A DNA stretch of 64,000 bases from Myxococcales bacterium. Lineage in GTDB: Bacteria > Myxococcota_A > Polyangia > Haliangiales > Haliangiaceae. The notes below the pieces were generated by a model that was not told where the DNA came from, did not search any database, and was given only the letters and a program-made list of their open reading frames with translations. Position numbers and translations under genes: made by a program. Of this stretch, positions 1-12,621 are shown piece by piece. The stretch spans positions 328,581-392,580 of the forward strand of contig JADJGV010000009.1 in assembly GCA_016707895.1 (NCBI GenBank), written 5' to 3'. Every line of letters starts with the position of its first letter. Within the stretch, counting starts at the first letter, position 1.

Positions 1-1
1 C

Positions 2-310
2 GGCACCAACACCACCGGCGACGCCAACGCGCCGTACTACGGTGTGCACCTGCGGCTGCGCGCCGACTACCCGCTCGACACGCTGCCCAACGAGGGCGCG
101 CGGGTCGTCGCGCGCGCGCTGCAGCGGTACGGCATGTACCACGCCGACGGCGGCAACATCGCGCTGACCGCCCAGAGCGACCGCTACACCACCGCGAAGT
201 GGGACGGCCTGCTCGCGCCGCGCGACCTGAGCGCGCTGCAGGTCGAGGACTTCGACGTGATCGATCACGGCGCGCCGATCGCGCTCACGTTCGATTGCGT
301 CCGGAACTGA
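2..310 (+). CDS. C-terminal end of a probable secreted protein (5' end outside window)
   Basis: The reading frame is open from the first bases, so only the last 102 codons are visible. The tail contains a block around GARVVARALQRYGMYHADGG followed by a W-D pair (KWDGLL) and an FDVID segment. From memory this resembles a C-terminal motif of uncharacterised secreted proteins that have a conserved YG..hADnG core, but I cannot name the family. It ends in DCVRN. The next gene is convergent and begins 12 bases after the stop. Function unknown. Confidence 0.6.
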   Translation, partial: GTNTTGDANAPYYGVHLRLRADYPLDTLPNEGARVVARALQRYGMYHADGGNIALTAQSDRYTTAKWDGLLAPRDLSALQVEDFDVIDHGAPIALTFDCVRN

Positions 311-322
311 CGCCGCTGCGCG

Positions 323-1237
323 TCAGCCGGCGAGGCGGCCGGCGCGGTAGTCGGCGACCGCCTGGTCGAGCTCGGCCTCGGTGGTCATGACGAACGGGCC
401 GCGGCGCGCGACCGGCTCGCCGATCGGCGCGGCGGCGAGCACCAGGCACCGGCCGCCGGTGGCGCTGGTGGCGCGCAGCTCGTCGCCCGGCGTGAGCACC
501 GCGAGCTGGCCGGCGGTGACCGCCGCGCCGGTGGCGCCCAGCGCGACCTCGCCGTCGAGGACGTAGGCGCACGCGGCGTGGCCGCCGGGGACGGCGAGCG
601 CGAAGGTGGCGCCGGCGGCCACGGTGACGTCGAGCATGGTCGGCGCGACGTCGATGCCGTCGACCGGGCCGCGGGCGCGGCCGACGCTGCCGGCGACGAC
701 GCGGACCCGGGCGTCGGCGACGTCGATCGTCGGGATCGCCGCGGGGCCGAGGTCCTGGTAGCGCGGCGCGATCATCTTGCGCGCCGCCGGCAGGTTGACC
801 CACAGCTGCAGGCCCCACACCTCGCGGGTCGCGGTCGGCTGCGGCATCTCGCTGTGGACGATGCCGCGGCCCGCGGTCATCCACTGCGCGCCGCCGTCGG
901 CGATCAGGCCGCGGTTGCCGACGCTGTCGGCGTGGGCGAAGCCGCCGCGCAGCACGTACGACACGGTCTCGAAGCCGCGGTGCGGGTGGGTCGGGAAGCC
1001 GGCCTGGTAGTCCACCGGATCGGCGCTGTGGATCTCGTCGAGCATCAGGAACGGGTCGAGCGACGGCAGCGCCCGGCTGCCGAGCGAGCGGCGCAGCGCG
1101 ACGCCGGCCCCGTCGCGGCCCGGCGCGGCGGAGATCACCGTCGCGACCGCGCGGCCGGTGCGCGACCGGCGCTGGCAGGCCAGGGCCAGGCCCGCGGCGG
1201 CGGCGGTGCCGGTCAACAGCCGGCGGCGCGTCAGCAT
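323..1237 (-). CDS. Pirin-like bicupin lipoprotein with Tat-type signal
   Basis: 304 residues. The start is placed at the ATG giving MLTRRRLLTG, a twin-arginine-like signal with a lipobox ending at Cys21; the longer upstream frame has no signal. The N-terminal cupin carries the pirin signature HPHRGFETV with His84 and His86, and a second pair in GRGIVHSE (His128, Glu130); these correspond to the four iron ligands of pirins. The C-terminal half is the second cupin. Known pirin-like proteins such as YhhW act as quercetinases or redox-sensing cofactors in the cytoplasm; export of a pirin as a lipoprotein is less usual. It is divergent from the nitronate monooxygenase gene, with 55 bases between the starts. 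Substrate unknown. Confidence 0.85.
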   Translation of the reverse strand: MLTRRRLLTGTAAAAGLALACQRRSRTGRAVATVISAAPGRDGAGVALRRSLGSRALPSLDPFLMLDEIHSADPVDYQAGFPTHPHRGFETVSYVLRGGFAHADSVGNRGLIADGGAQWMTAGRGIVHSEMPQPTATREVWGLQLWVNLPAARKMIAPRYQDLGPAAIPTIDVADARVRVVAGSVGRARGPVDGIDVAPTMLDVTVAAGATFALAVPGGHAACAYVLDGEVALGATGAAVTAGQLAVLTPGDELRATSATGGRCLVLAAAPIGEPVARRGPFVMTTEAELDQAVADYRAGRLAG

Positions 1238-1292
1238 CGGCCCATCGTACCTGAACCGCCTCCAGCCGGCGCGGGCGTGCGAAGGTCGCCCG

Positions 1293-2243
1293 ATGTCGTG
1301 GTCCCGGTTGATCGCCAACCTGCGGCTGCCCGTGATCGGGTCGCCGCTGTTCATCATCTCCAACCCCGACCTGGTGCTCGCGCAGTGCCAGGCCGGCGTG
1401 ATCGGCGCCTTCCCCGCGCTCAACGCCCGGCCGCCCGAGCTGCTCGGCGCGTGGCTCACGCGCATCACCGGCGAGCTGGCGGCCTACGACGCGGCGCACC
1501 CCGACGCGCCGGCGGCGCCGTTCGCGGTGAACCAGATCGTCCACAAGTCCAACGACCGGCTCGAGCACGACCTGGCGCTGTGCGAGCAGCACCGCGTGCC
1601 GCTGGTGATCACCTCGCTGGGCGCGCGCGAGGACGTCAACGCGCGGGTCCACGCCTGGGGCGGCCTGGTGCTGCACGACGTCATCAACGTGACCCACGCC
1701 AAGAAGGCGCTCGACAAGGGCGCCGACGGCCTGATCGCGGTGTGCGCCGGCGCCGGCGGCCACGCCGGCACGCTGTCGCCGTTCGCGCTGGTCGAGGAGA
1801 TCCGGCGCTTCTGGTCGGGGCCGCTGGTGCTGGCCGGCGCGATCGGCACCGGCCGCGCGGTGCTGGCGGCGCAGGCGATCGGCGCCGACCTGGCGTACGT
1901 GGGCTCGGCGTTCATCGCCACCCGCGAGGCCAACGCCACCGAGGCGTACAAGCAGGCCATCGTCGCCGGCACCGCCGGGGACATCGTCTACACCAACCTG
2001 TTCACCGGCGTGCACGGCAACTACCTCAAGGCGTCGATCGTCGCGGCCGGGCTCGACCCCGACAACCTGCCGGTCAGCGACCCGTCGAAGATGAACTTCG
2101 GCGGCGGCGCCGGCGCCAAGGCGTGGAAGGACATCTGGGGCTGCGGCCAGGGCATCGGCACGCTCGACGAGGTGCCCGGCGCGGGCGAGCTGATCGCGCG
2201 GATGCGCCGCGAGTACGACGCGGCGCGCGCGAAGCTGCGGTAG
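1293..2243 (+). CDS. Nitronate monooxygenase / 2-nitropropane dioxygenase family flavoprotein
   Basis: 316 residues. A TIM-barrel FMN enzyme: the N-terminal LRLPVIGSPLFIISNPDLV segment, the GAGGHAGTLSPF motif with the active-site-region histidine, and the phosphate-binding stretch around GAIGTGRAVLAAQAIGAD are characteristic. Such enzymes oxidise alkyl nitronates (for example propionate-3-nitronate) to carbonyl compounds and nitrite. The ATG at 1293 begins MSWSRLIAN directly before the barrel; an in-frame extension to 1158 would overlap the divergent pirin gene. It is unlinked to obvious nitro-compound genes, so a detoxification role is inference. Confidence 0.88.
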   Translation: MSWSRLIANLRLPVIGSPLFIISNPDLVLAQCQAGVIGAFPALNARPPELLGAWLTRITGELAAYDAAHPDAPAAPFAVNQIVHKSNDRLEHDLALCEQHRVPLVITSLGAREDVNARVHAWGGLVLHDVINVTHAKKALDKGADGLIAVCAGAGGHAGTLSPFALVEEIRRFWSGPLVLAGAIGTGRAVLAAQAIGADLAYVGSAFIATREANATEAYKQAIVAGTAGDIVYTNLFTGVHGNYLKASIVAAGLDPDNLPVSDPSKMNFGGGAGAKAWKDIWGCGQGIGTLDEVPGAGELIARMRREYDAARAKLR

Positions 2244-2269
2244 CGCTTGCGCGGGGGCGCCGCCGTGGG

Positions 2270-3121
2270 ATGGTCCGGGGCGTGATCTCGCGACGACGCT
2301 TCGTCCTGGGCGCGCTGGCCACGCCGGCGCTGGTCGGGTTGGCGCACGCGGCGCCGCGACCCGGTCAGCTGCGCGCCGGGCGCCCGCGGCACCCGCACCT
2401 GGGCGGCCCGCTGCCGGCGCTGTACCGGTACGGCGAGATCAAGCTGGGGCGCGCGCGGCCGATCCGCCGCGCGGCGGTGTTCTCGATCGCCAACGCCAAC
2501 GATCGCTACGCGGCGTCGATCGCGACCCGGGGCGGCGCGCGCGATCAGCTGTACCTGACGGTCGCGGCGGGCGCGGTGCCGGCGTCGTCGTGGGGCGGCG
2601 ACACCTCGACGTTCACGCTCGATCGGGCCACCGCCGACGAGGTGGCGGGCCTGCTGGGCGTGGCGCGCCGCGATCGCACGCCGCTCGGCGCGGGGCTGTT
2701 CGGCGCGTGGCGCGCGGTCGGCCAGCCGTTCACCGTCGGCCAGCCGATGCCGATCGCGCTGACGATCGCGCACACCGGCGGCGATCCGGTGGCGATGACC
2801 GTCGGCGGCCGCCAGCGCGGCGCGCGCGACAACCGCTTCGCGTTCACCGCGCACGATCGGGCCGGCCAGGCGCTGCCGGTGATCGACGCGCCCGATTTCG
2901 GCGGCGTGATGACCTACCGGCCGATGGTCGCGGGCGATCGCGTCGAGCTGACCGCCGATCTGCGCAGCTGGATCGCGATCACCCAGCCCGGCAGCTACGC
3001 GATCACCTGCCAGCACCAGGTCGAGCTGGCGCCGACCACCGCCGGCGCGCCGTGGCCGGATCACGGCCACGAGGCGTGGGACCTGACGCTGGCCGGCGCG
3101 CTGACGATCACCGTCGCGTGA
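2270..3121 (+). CDS. Tat-exported protein of unknown function
   Basis: 283 residues from the ATG at 2270, or 279 from the GTG at 2282. Either start keeps an SRRRFVLG twin-arginine motif, a short hydrophobic core and an AHA cleavage region. The mature part is beta-rich, with no cysteine until ITCQHQ near the end, and finishes in an immunoglobulin-like pattern (DLTLAGALTITVA). No family recognised. It follows the nitronate monooxygenase gene by 26 bases and is convergent with the kinase gene (9 bases between stops), so it is probably co-transcribed with the former. Confidence 0.65.
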   Translation: MVRGVISRRRFVLGALATPALVGLAHAAPRPGQLRAGRPRHPHLGGPLPALYRYGEIKLGRARPIRRAAVFSIANANDRYAASIATRGGARDQLYLTVAAGAVPASSWGGDTSTFTLDRATADEVAGLLGVARRDRTPLGAGLFGAWRAVGQPFTVGQPMPIALTIAHTGGDPVAMTVGGRQRGARDNRFAFTAHDRAGQALPVIDAPDFGGVMTYRPMVAGDRVELTADLRSWIAITQPGSYAITCQHQVELAPTTAGAPWPDHGHEAWDLTLAGALTITVA

Positions 3122-3130
3122 TCACCGCGG

Positions 3131-6040
<2,910 letters not shown>

Positions 6041-6067
6041 CGTCGGCAGTGTAGTGGGGGCGACCGC

Positions 6068-6739
6068 TCAGGGACAGTGGGCGCGTGCGAGCGCCCGCGC
6101 CGCGGCGACCGCGAGATCCTGGAATGCGCGGCCGGGCGTGAGGGCGATCACCACCCGCAGCCGCAGCCCGCCATCGGCGGCGACCACGAACACCAGCCCG
6201 TCGGCCGCGCCGCCGTCGTCGGTGCCCGGCGATCTGCACACCGCGTGGCGTCCGAGCGCCGCGCGCGGGTCGCGCGCCGCCGGCGCCGCCGCGACGAACT
6301 GGTTGTCGCAGGCCAGCGGCGCGGCGCCACCGAGCTGCCGGTCGACCGCGCGGCCGAGGTACGTGGCGGCGGCGTCCCGCGCCGCGCTCCCGCACCGCGG
6401 GGTGGCCTTCGGGCGACCGGCGGCGTCGACGGTCACCTCGATCACGCCGCCACGCTCATCGAGGACGCTGCCGAGCGACGCCTGTCCGGTCGCCAGCGCC
6501 ACGATCAGCGGCTCGGTGATCACCGCCGCCGGCGCGCCGCCGCCGAGTCCGCTCGCCTGGCCCGCGCGTCGGGTGAGCTCTTCCGGCGTCAGCGCTGGGC
6601 CGGCGTCGGGCGGCGCGGCGTCGATCAGCACGGGTGCGGCGGCGTCGACCATCACCGGCGGCGCGGCGTCGGTCGCCGCCGGCCGCGGCGAGCCCTTGCA
6701 GGCCAACAGGCCGAGCGAGAGGAACCACGCGCCGCGCAT
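6068..6739 (-). CDS. Lipoprotein with Asp/Ala-rich tether, unknown function
   Basis: 223 residues from the ATG giving MRGAWFLSLGLLACKGS, a lipoprotein signal with a LLAC lipobox; the reading frame extends 14 codons upstream without a better signal. The lipobox is followed by a low-complexity linker of DAAPP and VDAAAP units and then a compact domain with cysteines in PRCGSA, LACDN, AVCRS and AHCP that could form two disulphides. No family recognised. It ends 27 bases from the start of the kinase gene on the same strand and could share its promoter. Confidence 0.65.
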   Translation of the reverse strand: MRGAWFLSLGLLACKGSPRPAATDAAPPVMVDAAAPVLIDAAPPDAGPALTPEELTRRAGQASGLGGGAPAAVITEPLIVALATGQASLGSVLDERGGVIEVTVDAAGRPKATPRCGSAARDAAATYLGRAVDRQLGGAAPLACDNQFVAAAPAARDPRAALGRHAVCRSPGTDDGGAADGLVFVVAADGGLRLRVVIALTPGRAFQDLAVAAARALARAHCP

Positions 6740-6777
6740 CGGCGGGACTTCACCACGGCGCCCGGGGCGGCGCCACG

Positions 6778-7800
6778 TCACTCGTCGCTGATGTAGATCA
6801 CCGCCCAGTCGATGGTCCCGGTCGTCCCGTTCTGGTGCAGGCAGGGCGGGCCCGGGGCGATCGCCGGCGGGCTGGCGACCGCGGTCAGCGAGATCGGCGC
6901 GGTCCCGACGTGGCCGACGCAGCGGGTGTCACCGGTGCCGGGATCGCGCCGTACGTGGGACAGGCGCAGCACGGTCGCGCCGCCGATGACGCTCAGGTCG
7001 CGGGAGCCCAAGCCGGTCCAGCTCAGGTCGACGTAGTGCGCCAGCTCGACGTAGTGGCTGCCGTCGCCGTTGTTCTTCTCGAGGTAGCAGCCGAACCGGG
7101 TGAACCCGATCGGCGCGCACTCGAGCCAGGGGCCGAAGTTGGGGTACTGGCGATCACCGAGGAAGCCGGTGACGTCGACCCCGATCTCGAACGCGATCCG
7201 CGCGTGGGTGGCGTAGGCCTCGACCGCGCGGAGGTTGGCGTCGGTGGGCATCACCATCCGCCCACCCGCGAACGTCACCGGCCGGTCGGCCGTCCAGGCG
7301 GTCCCCAGCGTCGGCCCATCGAACCCATCGAAGACCGCGACGTGGTCGCTGGCGACCGGCCACGGATCGCAGGCGTCGCCGACACCGTCGGGCGTCGGCT
7401 CGGTGGTGTTCTCTTGGCCCGGGTTGGCGATGCCCGGGCAGTTGTCGCAGAGGTCGCCGACCTGGTCGAGGTCGTGATCGCGCTGGTCGGGGTCGCGCAC
7501 GTCGGGGCAGTCGTCGAGGTCATCGGCGACGCCATCGCCGTCGCGGTCGGACAGCGCGGCGTCGATCGCCGGGGCGGCGTCCGGACCGTCGGCGCCGCCG
7601 CTGGCGTCGATCGTGGCATCGATCGCGGCGTCGATGGCAGCGCCAGGCGCCACGCAGGTCTGCGTCGCGACGTCGCAGCGCTGGCCGCTGGGGCAGCCGC
7701 CGCTCGGCGAGCAGGCCTGACCAGGCTCGAACGTCGGCGCGTAGCAGCCGACGGCGAGCGCGGCCAGCAGCGACGCGAGGAACCGGTGCACGTCGACCAT
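6778..7800 (-). CDS. Lipoprotein with thrombospondin type 3-like calcium repeats
   Basis: 340 residues. The start MVDVHRFLASL gives a signal peptide with the lipobox AVGC; an ATG ten codons upstream is possible. An EGF-like Cys segment (CSPSGGCPSGQRC) is followed by an Asp/Ala tether, then Asp-rich repeats (DRDGDGVADDLDDCPD; DHDLDQVGDLCDNCPG) typical of calcium-binding thrombospondin type 3 modules. The C-terminal 190 residues look like a concanavalin-like beta sandwich (FDGFDGPTLGTAW, then FEIGVDVTG). Probably a cell-surface binding protein; ligand unknown. Confidence 0.7.
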   Translation of the reverse strand: MVDVHRFLASLLAALAVGCYAPTFEPGQACSPSGGCPSGQRCDVATQTCVAPGAAIDAAIDATIDASGGADGPDAAPAIDAALSDRDGDGVADDLDDCPDVRDPDQRDHDLDQVGDLCDNCPGIANPGQENTTEPTPDGVGDACDPWPVASDHVAVFDGFDGPTLGTAWTADRPVTFAGGRMVMPTDANLRAVEAYATHARIAFEIGVDVTGFLGDRQYPNFGPWLECAPIGFTRFGCYLEKNNGDGSHYVELAHYVDLSWTGLGSRDLSVIGGATVLRLSHVRRDPGTGDTRCVGHVGTAPISLTAVASPPAIAPGPPCLHQNGTTGTIDWAVIYISDE

Positions 7801-7856
7801 CGTAGCGCGGTTCGGGAGCGCGTCGATCATCGGCGCGCGACCTCAGGCGCGCGGGC

Positions 7857-8582
7857 TCAATGGAGCGCCGCGGCGGCTGCGGCCAGCGCCTGCCGCCGAT
7901 CGGGATCGGTCTCGGCGCCGGCGGCGCGGGCCAGCGGCGCGATCACGTCGTCGAGCGCGCCCGGCGGCAGCTCGCTGCGCACTGCGGCGATCGCCGCGCC
8001 CAGCCGGCCGGTCACCTCGGGTGGCAGGTGGCCGGGGATCGTCGGATCGAGCAGCATGTTGACCGTCGAGGTCACGCCGCCGGTCAGGCCGTCGGCCATC
8101 GTGTCGAGCCCGTGCTGCCGCTGGGCGCGCTCCGGCGTGCCCTCGGCGGCGGCGTCGCGCATCGCCACGCCGACGGCCAGCGCCTCGGCGTAGCCTTCGA
8201 GCAGCGCGGCGTTGGCCGCCAAGGTCTCGGCCGGCCGACCGCAGCGCAGGTAGGTGCTGTAGAGCGACAGCGTCGCGGCGGTGTAGCGCGTCAGCGCGGC
8301 CTGCCGGGCGTCGATCGGGGTGGTCGGCAAGGTCGCGCGGTTGCCGCCGTCGACCAGCCGGGTGAACGCCGTCGAGCCCCACGGCGGCAGCTGGGCCGGC
8401 GCCCGGGTGCAGGTGTCGTCGATGATCGTCGCGGCCGCGGTCAGCTCGTCGACGGTCCACGCGTGGTCGAGCGCCGGCAGGCCGAGGTCGTCGGGCGCGG
8501 TCCGGCGCTTGCCGCCGCCGCAGGCGACGAGCAGCGCCAGCGCGCACAGCGCGGCCCTACTGGATGTTGATGCGATCGACAT
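7857..8582 (-). CDS. Helical lipoprotein, unknown function
   Basis: 241 residues from MSIASTSSRAAL; the signal peptide ends in the lipobox LVAC before GGGKRR. The mature part is Ala-rich and helical with four Cys. No family recognised. Its ATG overlaps the frameshift-corrected 3' end of the upstream IgGFc-binding-like gene by 26 bases, which suggests translational coupling in the operon that begins at 12561. Confidence 0.65.
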   Translation of the reverse strand: MSIASTSSRAALCALALLVACGGGKRRTAPDDLGLPALDHAWTVDELTAAATIIDDTCTRAPAQLPPWGSTAFTRLVDGGNRATLPTTPIDARQAALTRYTAATLSLYSTYLRCGRPAETLAANAALLEGYAEALAVGVAMRDAAAEGTPERAQRQHGLDTMADGLTGGVTSTVNMLLDPTIPGHLPPEVTGRLGAAIAAVRSELPPGALDDVIAPLARAAGAETDPDRRQALAAAAAALH

Positions 8583-10492
8583 TGCTGCCCGCGGGGTAGC
8601 CATAGCTGACGAAGCTGTCCCAGCCCCACACGATCAGCCCCGAAGCGATCGCCGGCCTCGCTGGTGAGCTCGTGGACGCCGTCGTCTTGCAAGCCGGGGC
8701 CGCCCGGCATGGGGAACGCGAGCTGGCAGCGGATCGCCAGGTACTCGACGGCGGGCCCGCCGGTGCTCGGCACCTGGGTGCCGATCGGCTCGCGCTCGCA
8801 GGTCAGCACGTCGTCGATCGCGATGCCGTCGTAGATCAGCCGGGCGCTGGCCGGCGCGGCGATCAAGAGGAAGTCGAACGCGTACTTGTTGGGCACCAGG
8901 AACAGGTAGCGGTTGCGCCACTGCTCGACCGGCGGCACCCAGATCAGCGACGGGTCGCCGCCCGGCGGGCGCTGGCCGTCGGGCAAGGTCGACGGGATGC
9001 CGGTGGCCTGCTGGCTGGCCGGCACCTGCACCACCGCGACCGGGCCGGTGGCCTCGAACAAGAAGTCGCGCTCGGCCTCGATGATCACCGACGCGCCGCG
9101 GCCCAGCGTGAAGCGATCGTTGGGCGGCGGCAGGTTGGTGGTGATCGCGGTCGGGTCCTGGGTGGCCATCACCCGCCAGTACTCGGGCTCGTCGGGCACG
9201 ATCGAGACGTCCCAGCCGGCGGCGTCCACCAGCTTCGAGCGCAGCGGCGTCTTGACCGCGACGAAGTGGGTGCCGAGGCTGTCCTCGGGGAAGACCTGCT
9301 CCTCGAGGTGATCGGCGCAGCACTGCCGGGTCGCGAGCGTGTCGAACCGCGGCGCGTCCGATGCCTCGCTGCCGGTGAACACCGCGACCCGCTTACCGTC
9401 GCGGGCGACCACCGAGCTGCCGGTGAAGTCGGCGTTGAAGCCGTTGGTCTCGAGGTTGACGATCTCGAACCGGTCGAGCGTGAACGTGAGGTCGTCGCCG
9501 GCGGCCGCGGCCGGGATGTCGTTGCCGCCGAGGATCGCGGTCGACAGGTGGACGTCGACGGTGGTGCCGTCCTCGGTGCCGACGACCGTCAGGAACGCGC
9601 GCAGGTGGATGCCGGCGTTGGTCTCCGACAGCTCGGTGCGGGCCAGCGTCTGCGGCCACGACGGCACCAGGTAGCGGCTGGCCAGCGCCTCGGTCGGCAG
9701 CAGCAGCGACGCGTCGTTGGAGAACACGCCGACGTTCTCGAGCGGGTTGAACTGGTAGGCGATGATCGGCGCGGTCGACGACACCCGGTAGGCGTGCCGC
9801 GAGCGGGCGGTGCCCGTGCCGTCGTTGAACTCGGGGCGGCTGGCGCCGTCGACCTCGCGGGGATCGAGATCGAGGATGCGCAGATCGCCCGGGCCCATGT
9901 GGATCGGGCCGCGCACCGTGAACAGCTGGCCCGGCGTGCACGGCGTGCGCGGGTCGACGCTGTCGGCGGCGGTGCACAGGATCTCGACCTTGACGTCGGC
10001 GTCGAGCAGGCTGGCGTTGGACACCACCACCGAGAACTGCTGCGCCGCGGCCGCGCCCTGGGTGGCGACCACGGCGTTGTCGAGATCGACCGCCCAGTAC
10101 TCGCAGCCCTCGTAGTCGCGGCTGTCGGCGGCCAGCGCGCACGCGTCCTTGCACTGGCCGCCGGCGCACACCTGCTGCTGGGTGCCGTCGCAGGTGCCGA
10201 CCACGTCGAAGGCGGTGCCGTCGGGGCGGCAGCGCACGACGTCCTGGCCCTGGCAGGCCAGCGCGTCGGGCACGCACGGGCTGCAGCCGACGCCGACCAC
10301 GCACAGCCGGCCGGCCGCCGCGCAGTCGTCGGTGACCTCCCACGCGGTGCCGTCGTCGTTGCAGGTCTCCAGCCGGTTGGCCTCGCAGCGATCGACGCCC
10401 TCGGCGCACACCGGGCCCGGCTTGCCGGTCGAGCAGGCGGCGGTGACCAGCGCGGCGACCCGCAGCGCGGCGAGGGCGACGGCGCGGGTCAC
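8557..10492 (-). CDS. IgGFc-binding-like surface lipoprotein, frameshifted near its 3' end
   Basis: Starts at the GTG at 10492, which overlaps the TGA of the upstream gene. The signal peptide ends in TAAC (Cys20). A Cys-rich segment like those of myxobacterial surface proteins follows (CEANRLETC, CVPDALAC), then about 500 residues resembling the IgGFc-binding N-terminal beta-rich domain (YLVPSWPQTL; GTTVDVHL; VFTGSEASDAP). The frame reads well to EAGDRFG, then one extra G in a GGGG run (plus-strand C-run 8638-8641) shifts it. Removing one G restores LIVWGWDSFVSYGYPAGSN and a stop at 8557; as read, the frame runs on to 8441 with unrelated residues. Either a sequencing error or a recent mutation. 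Confidence 0.78.
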
Positions 10493-12561
10493 GGGAACTG
10501 CACGTTCCAGGCGTCGCTGGCGTAGGCGCGCCAGTACGCGCTGCCCAGCCAGCGGTAGCTGAAGGTGTCGTACGAGCCGGGCGTGGTGATCGCCCAGCTG
10601 ACCCACGTGACCACCTCGCCCGGCGGCGGGTAGACCACGCCGATCGACGACAGATCGGGCAGCGGCACGTCGGTCATCGCGCCGCAGGTGATGCCGCGCC
10701 ACACCGGATCGCCGGTGCCGCTCGACAGCATGTGCAGGCGAAACGTCGGCACGGCGTCGGCGGGCGGCTCGCCGCTGAACCGCAGGTGGCGGCCGGTGGC
10801 GACGCCGGCCGGCGCGGGGTCGGTGGCGCGCGGCACCGGCAAGAAGTCGTCGATCACCACCGGCGTCGTCGTCGACGTGACGCCGCGGACCACGCGCACC
10901 GAGAACGGCGGCCCGCCGCCGGCGGTGTACGCGCCGGCCGACATCGCGTACGAGCCGTCGGCCACCGCCATCGCCAGCGCCGGGATGCGGCCCACGGTCA
11001 GGCTGGTCGCGCCGGCCGGCAGCTCGGCCTCGCCGGCCTGCAGCTGCGCGCCCGGGGGCAGCCGCAGCCCGTGCTTGCCGAAGTGGATCAGGCCCTCGCC
11101 GCCGAGGTCGGTGCCGCCGCGGAAGATGTACTTCGTCGGGCCGCGCCAGCCCGGCGTGTCGAGCGCCGGCGGATCGCGCAGCTGCACCCGCAGCGCGCTG
11201 TCGAGCGGCACGTTGATGACGATGTCGACGCCGGTCTTGTCCTCGCCGGGGCCGACCAGCACGCCGCGGGCCACGCCCATCGCGAACGGCTCGAAGCCGT
11301 CGTTGCCGTTGCCGTCGGGGTCGAGCGCGCTGTCGTAGAGGCCGGCGATCGCCACCACCGCCAGCGCGCCGGGGCGCGCCGACACCTCGTAGGGCCAGGC
11401 CAGCCGCGTCGGGTCGAACGCGTAGTCGATCGGCGCGACCGGCGGCGCCGGCGCGCCGGTGAGGCCGTTGGCGGCGCTGGTGACGTAGATGCGCTTCTTC
11501 TCGGTGGGCGTGCGCGGCTCGGGCACCAGGTTCCAGAACGGCGAGCCGAGGCCGACGCCGTCGCCGAAGACGACGTGGCCGCGGATCCGCGAGCCGTTGG
11601 TGCCGACCGGGGGCGGCCCCTCGGCCGGCGGCGGGATCGGCGAGCGCAACCAGATGGTCACGTTGGCGGCGTCGAAGCAGTGGAACGACGCGGCCTCGTG
11701 ATCGGCGGCCCACGCGACGACCGTCTGCGGGCCGACCAGGTCGGGGCCGCTGAAGGTGATCTGGCCGAGCGCGTCGGTGGTGCCGCGGTACGCGGTGGTG
11801 TTGGGATCGCCGACCGCGACGAACGCGCCGGGGATGCCGTCCTTGGTGTACTGGTCGATGACGACCACGTTGAGCGTCCCGGCGAGGTGGCCGCCGGCCA
11901 GGCCGCCGGAGTTGGGATCGCCGGTGGTGAAGTAGGTGTAGGCGCGATCGGCGCGGTACTGATCGGCGGGGGTGCGGATCGTGACGTCGGCGTCGCCGGC
12001 GACGCCGGGCGGGGCGAAGGCGGTGAGCCGCTGCCCGTTCTGGACGGTGACGCCGGAGGCGGGGACGCCGTCGAAGGTCACGACCGCGCCGGCGACGAAG
12101 TCGGTGCCGAAGCCGGTGATCGTGACGAACGTGCCGCCGGCGACCGAGCCGCTGGGCGGATCGAGCGCGATCGCGTCGAAGGTGAAGGCCTGGTCGCGGG
12201 TCGCGCCGCCGCCGCCGCGGCGGACCTCGACGGTCGCGGCGCCAGGATCGCCGGGCGGGGTCGAGATCTCGAACCGCCGCGAGTCGATGAACCGCTGGCC
12301 CTGGACCCGGCGGCCGCCGATCCACACCTCGTCGCTCTCGCGGAAGCCGCCGCCGCGGATGGTGGCGATGGTGCCGCCGCGGAACGGGCCGTGATCGGGA
12401 TCGGCGTACTGGACGAAGAAGGTCGGGGTGGCGGCGTCGACCGGCGCGTCGGTGGCCGCGGTGCCGTCGCCCGGCGGCGCGGCGTCGATCGCGTCCTTGC
12501 CGGGCGGCGCGCTGCAGGCGGCGATCACCGCCAGCACGAGCACGAGGGCGACGCGCCGCAT
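10489..12561 (-). CDS. IPT/TIG-domain lipoprotein, probable adhesin or surface protein
   Basis: 690 residues. The signal peptide ends at the lipobox IAAC, followed by a DAAPPGDG-type tether. Residues about 45-210 hold two IPT/TIG repeats with the typical opening and G-rich turns (GPFRGGTIATIRGGGF; GSVAGGTFVTITGFG). A carboxypeptidase-regulatory-like fold follows (TKDGIPGAFVAVGDPN, then TTDALGQITF). The remainder is beta-rich, ending YWRAYASDAWNVQFP. TIG repeats are common in secreted adhesins and in glycan-binding proteins. First gene of a three-gene minus-strand operon coupled by a GTGA overlap to the IgGFc-binding-like gene. Divergent from the Gly-rich gene, with 60 bases between starts. 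Confidence 0.75.
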   Translation of the reverse strand: MRRVALVLVLAVIAACSAPPGKDAIDAAPPGDGTAATDAPVDAATPTFFVQYADPDHGPFRGGTIATIRGGGFRESDEVWIGGRRVQGQRFIDSRRFEISTPPGDPGAATVEVRRGGGGATRDQAFTFDAIALDPPSGSVAGGTFVTITGFGTDFVAGAVVTFDGVPASGVTVQNGQRLTAFAPPGVAGDADVTIRTPADQYRADRAYTYFTTGDPNSGGLAGGHLAGTLNVVVIDQYTKDGIPGAFVAVGDPNTTAYRGTTDALGQITFSGPDLVGPQTVVAWAADHEAASFHCFDAANVTIWLRSPIPPPAEGPPPVGTNGSRIRGHVVFGDGVGLGSPFWNLVPEPRTPTEKKRIYVTSAANGLTGAPAPPVAPIDYAFDPTRLAWPYEVSARPGALAVVAIAGLYDSALDPDGNGNDGFEPFAMGVARGVLVGPGEDKTGVDIVINVPLDSALRVQLRDPPALDTPGWRGPTKYIFRGGTDLGGEGLIHFGKHGLRLPPGAQLQAGEAELPAGATSLTVGRIPALAMAVADGSYAMSAGAYTAGGGPPFSVRVVRGVTSTTTPVVIDDFLPVPRATDPAPAGVATGRHLRFSGEPPADAVPTFRLHMLSSGTGDPVWRGITCGAMTDVPLPDLSSIGVVYPPPGEVVTWVSWAITTPGSYDTFSYRWLGSAYWRAYASDAWNVQFP

Positions 12562-12621
12562 CGGCGGAGTATGGCACAAGGGCCCCCGGCGGCGGAGCGA
12601 GGTCGTGTATCCTGTCCGCCG

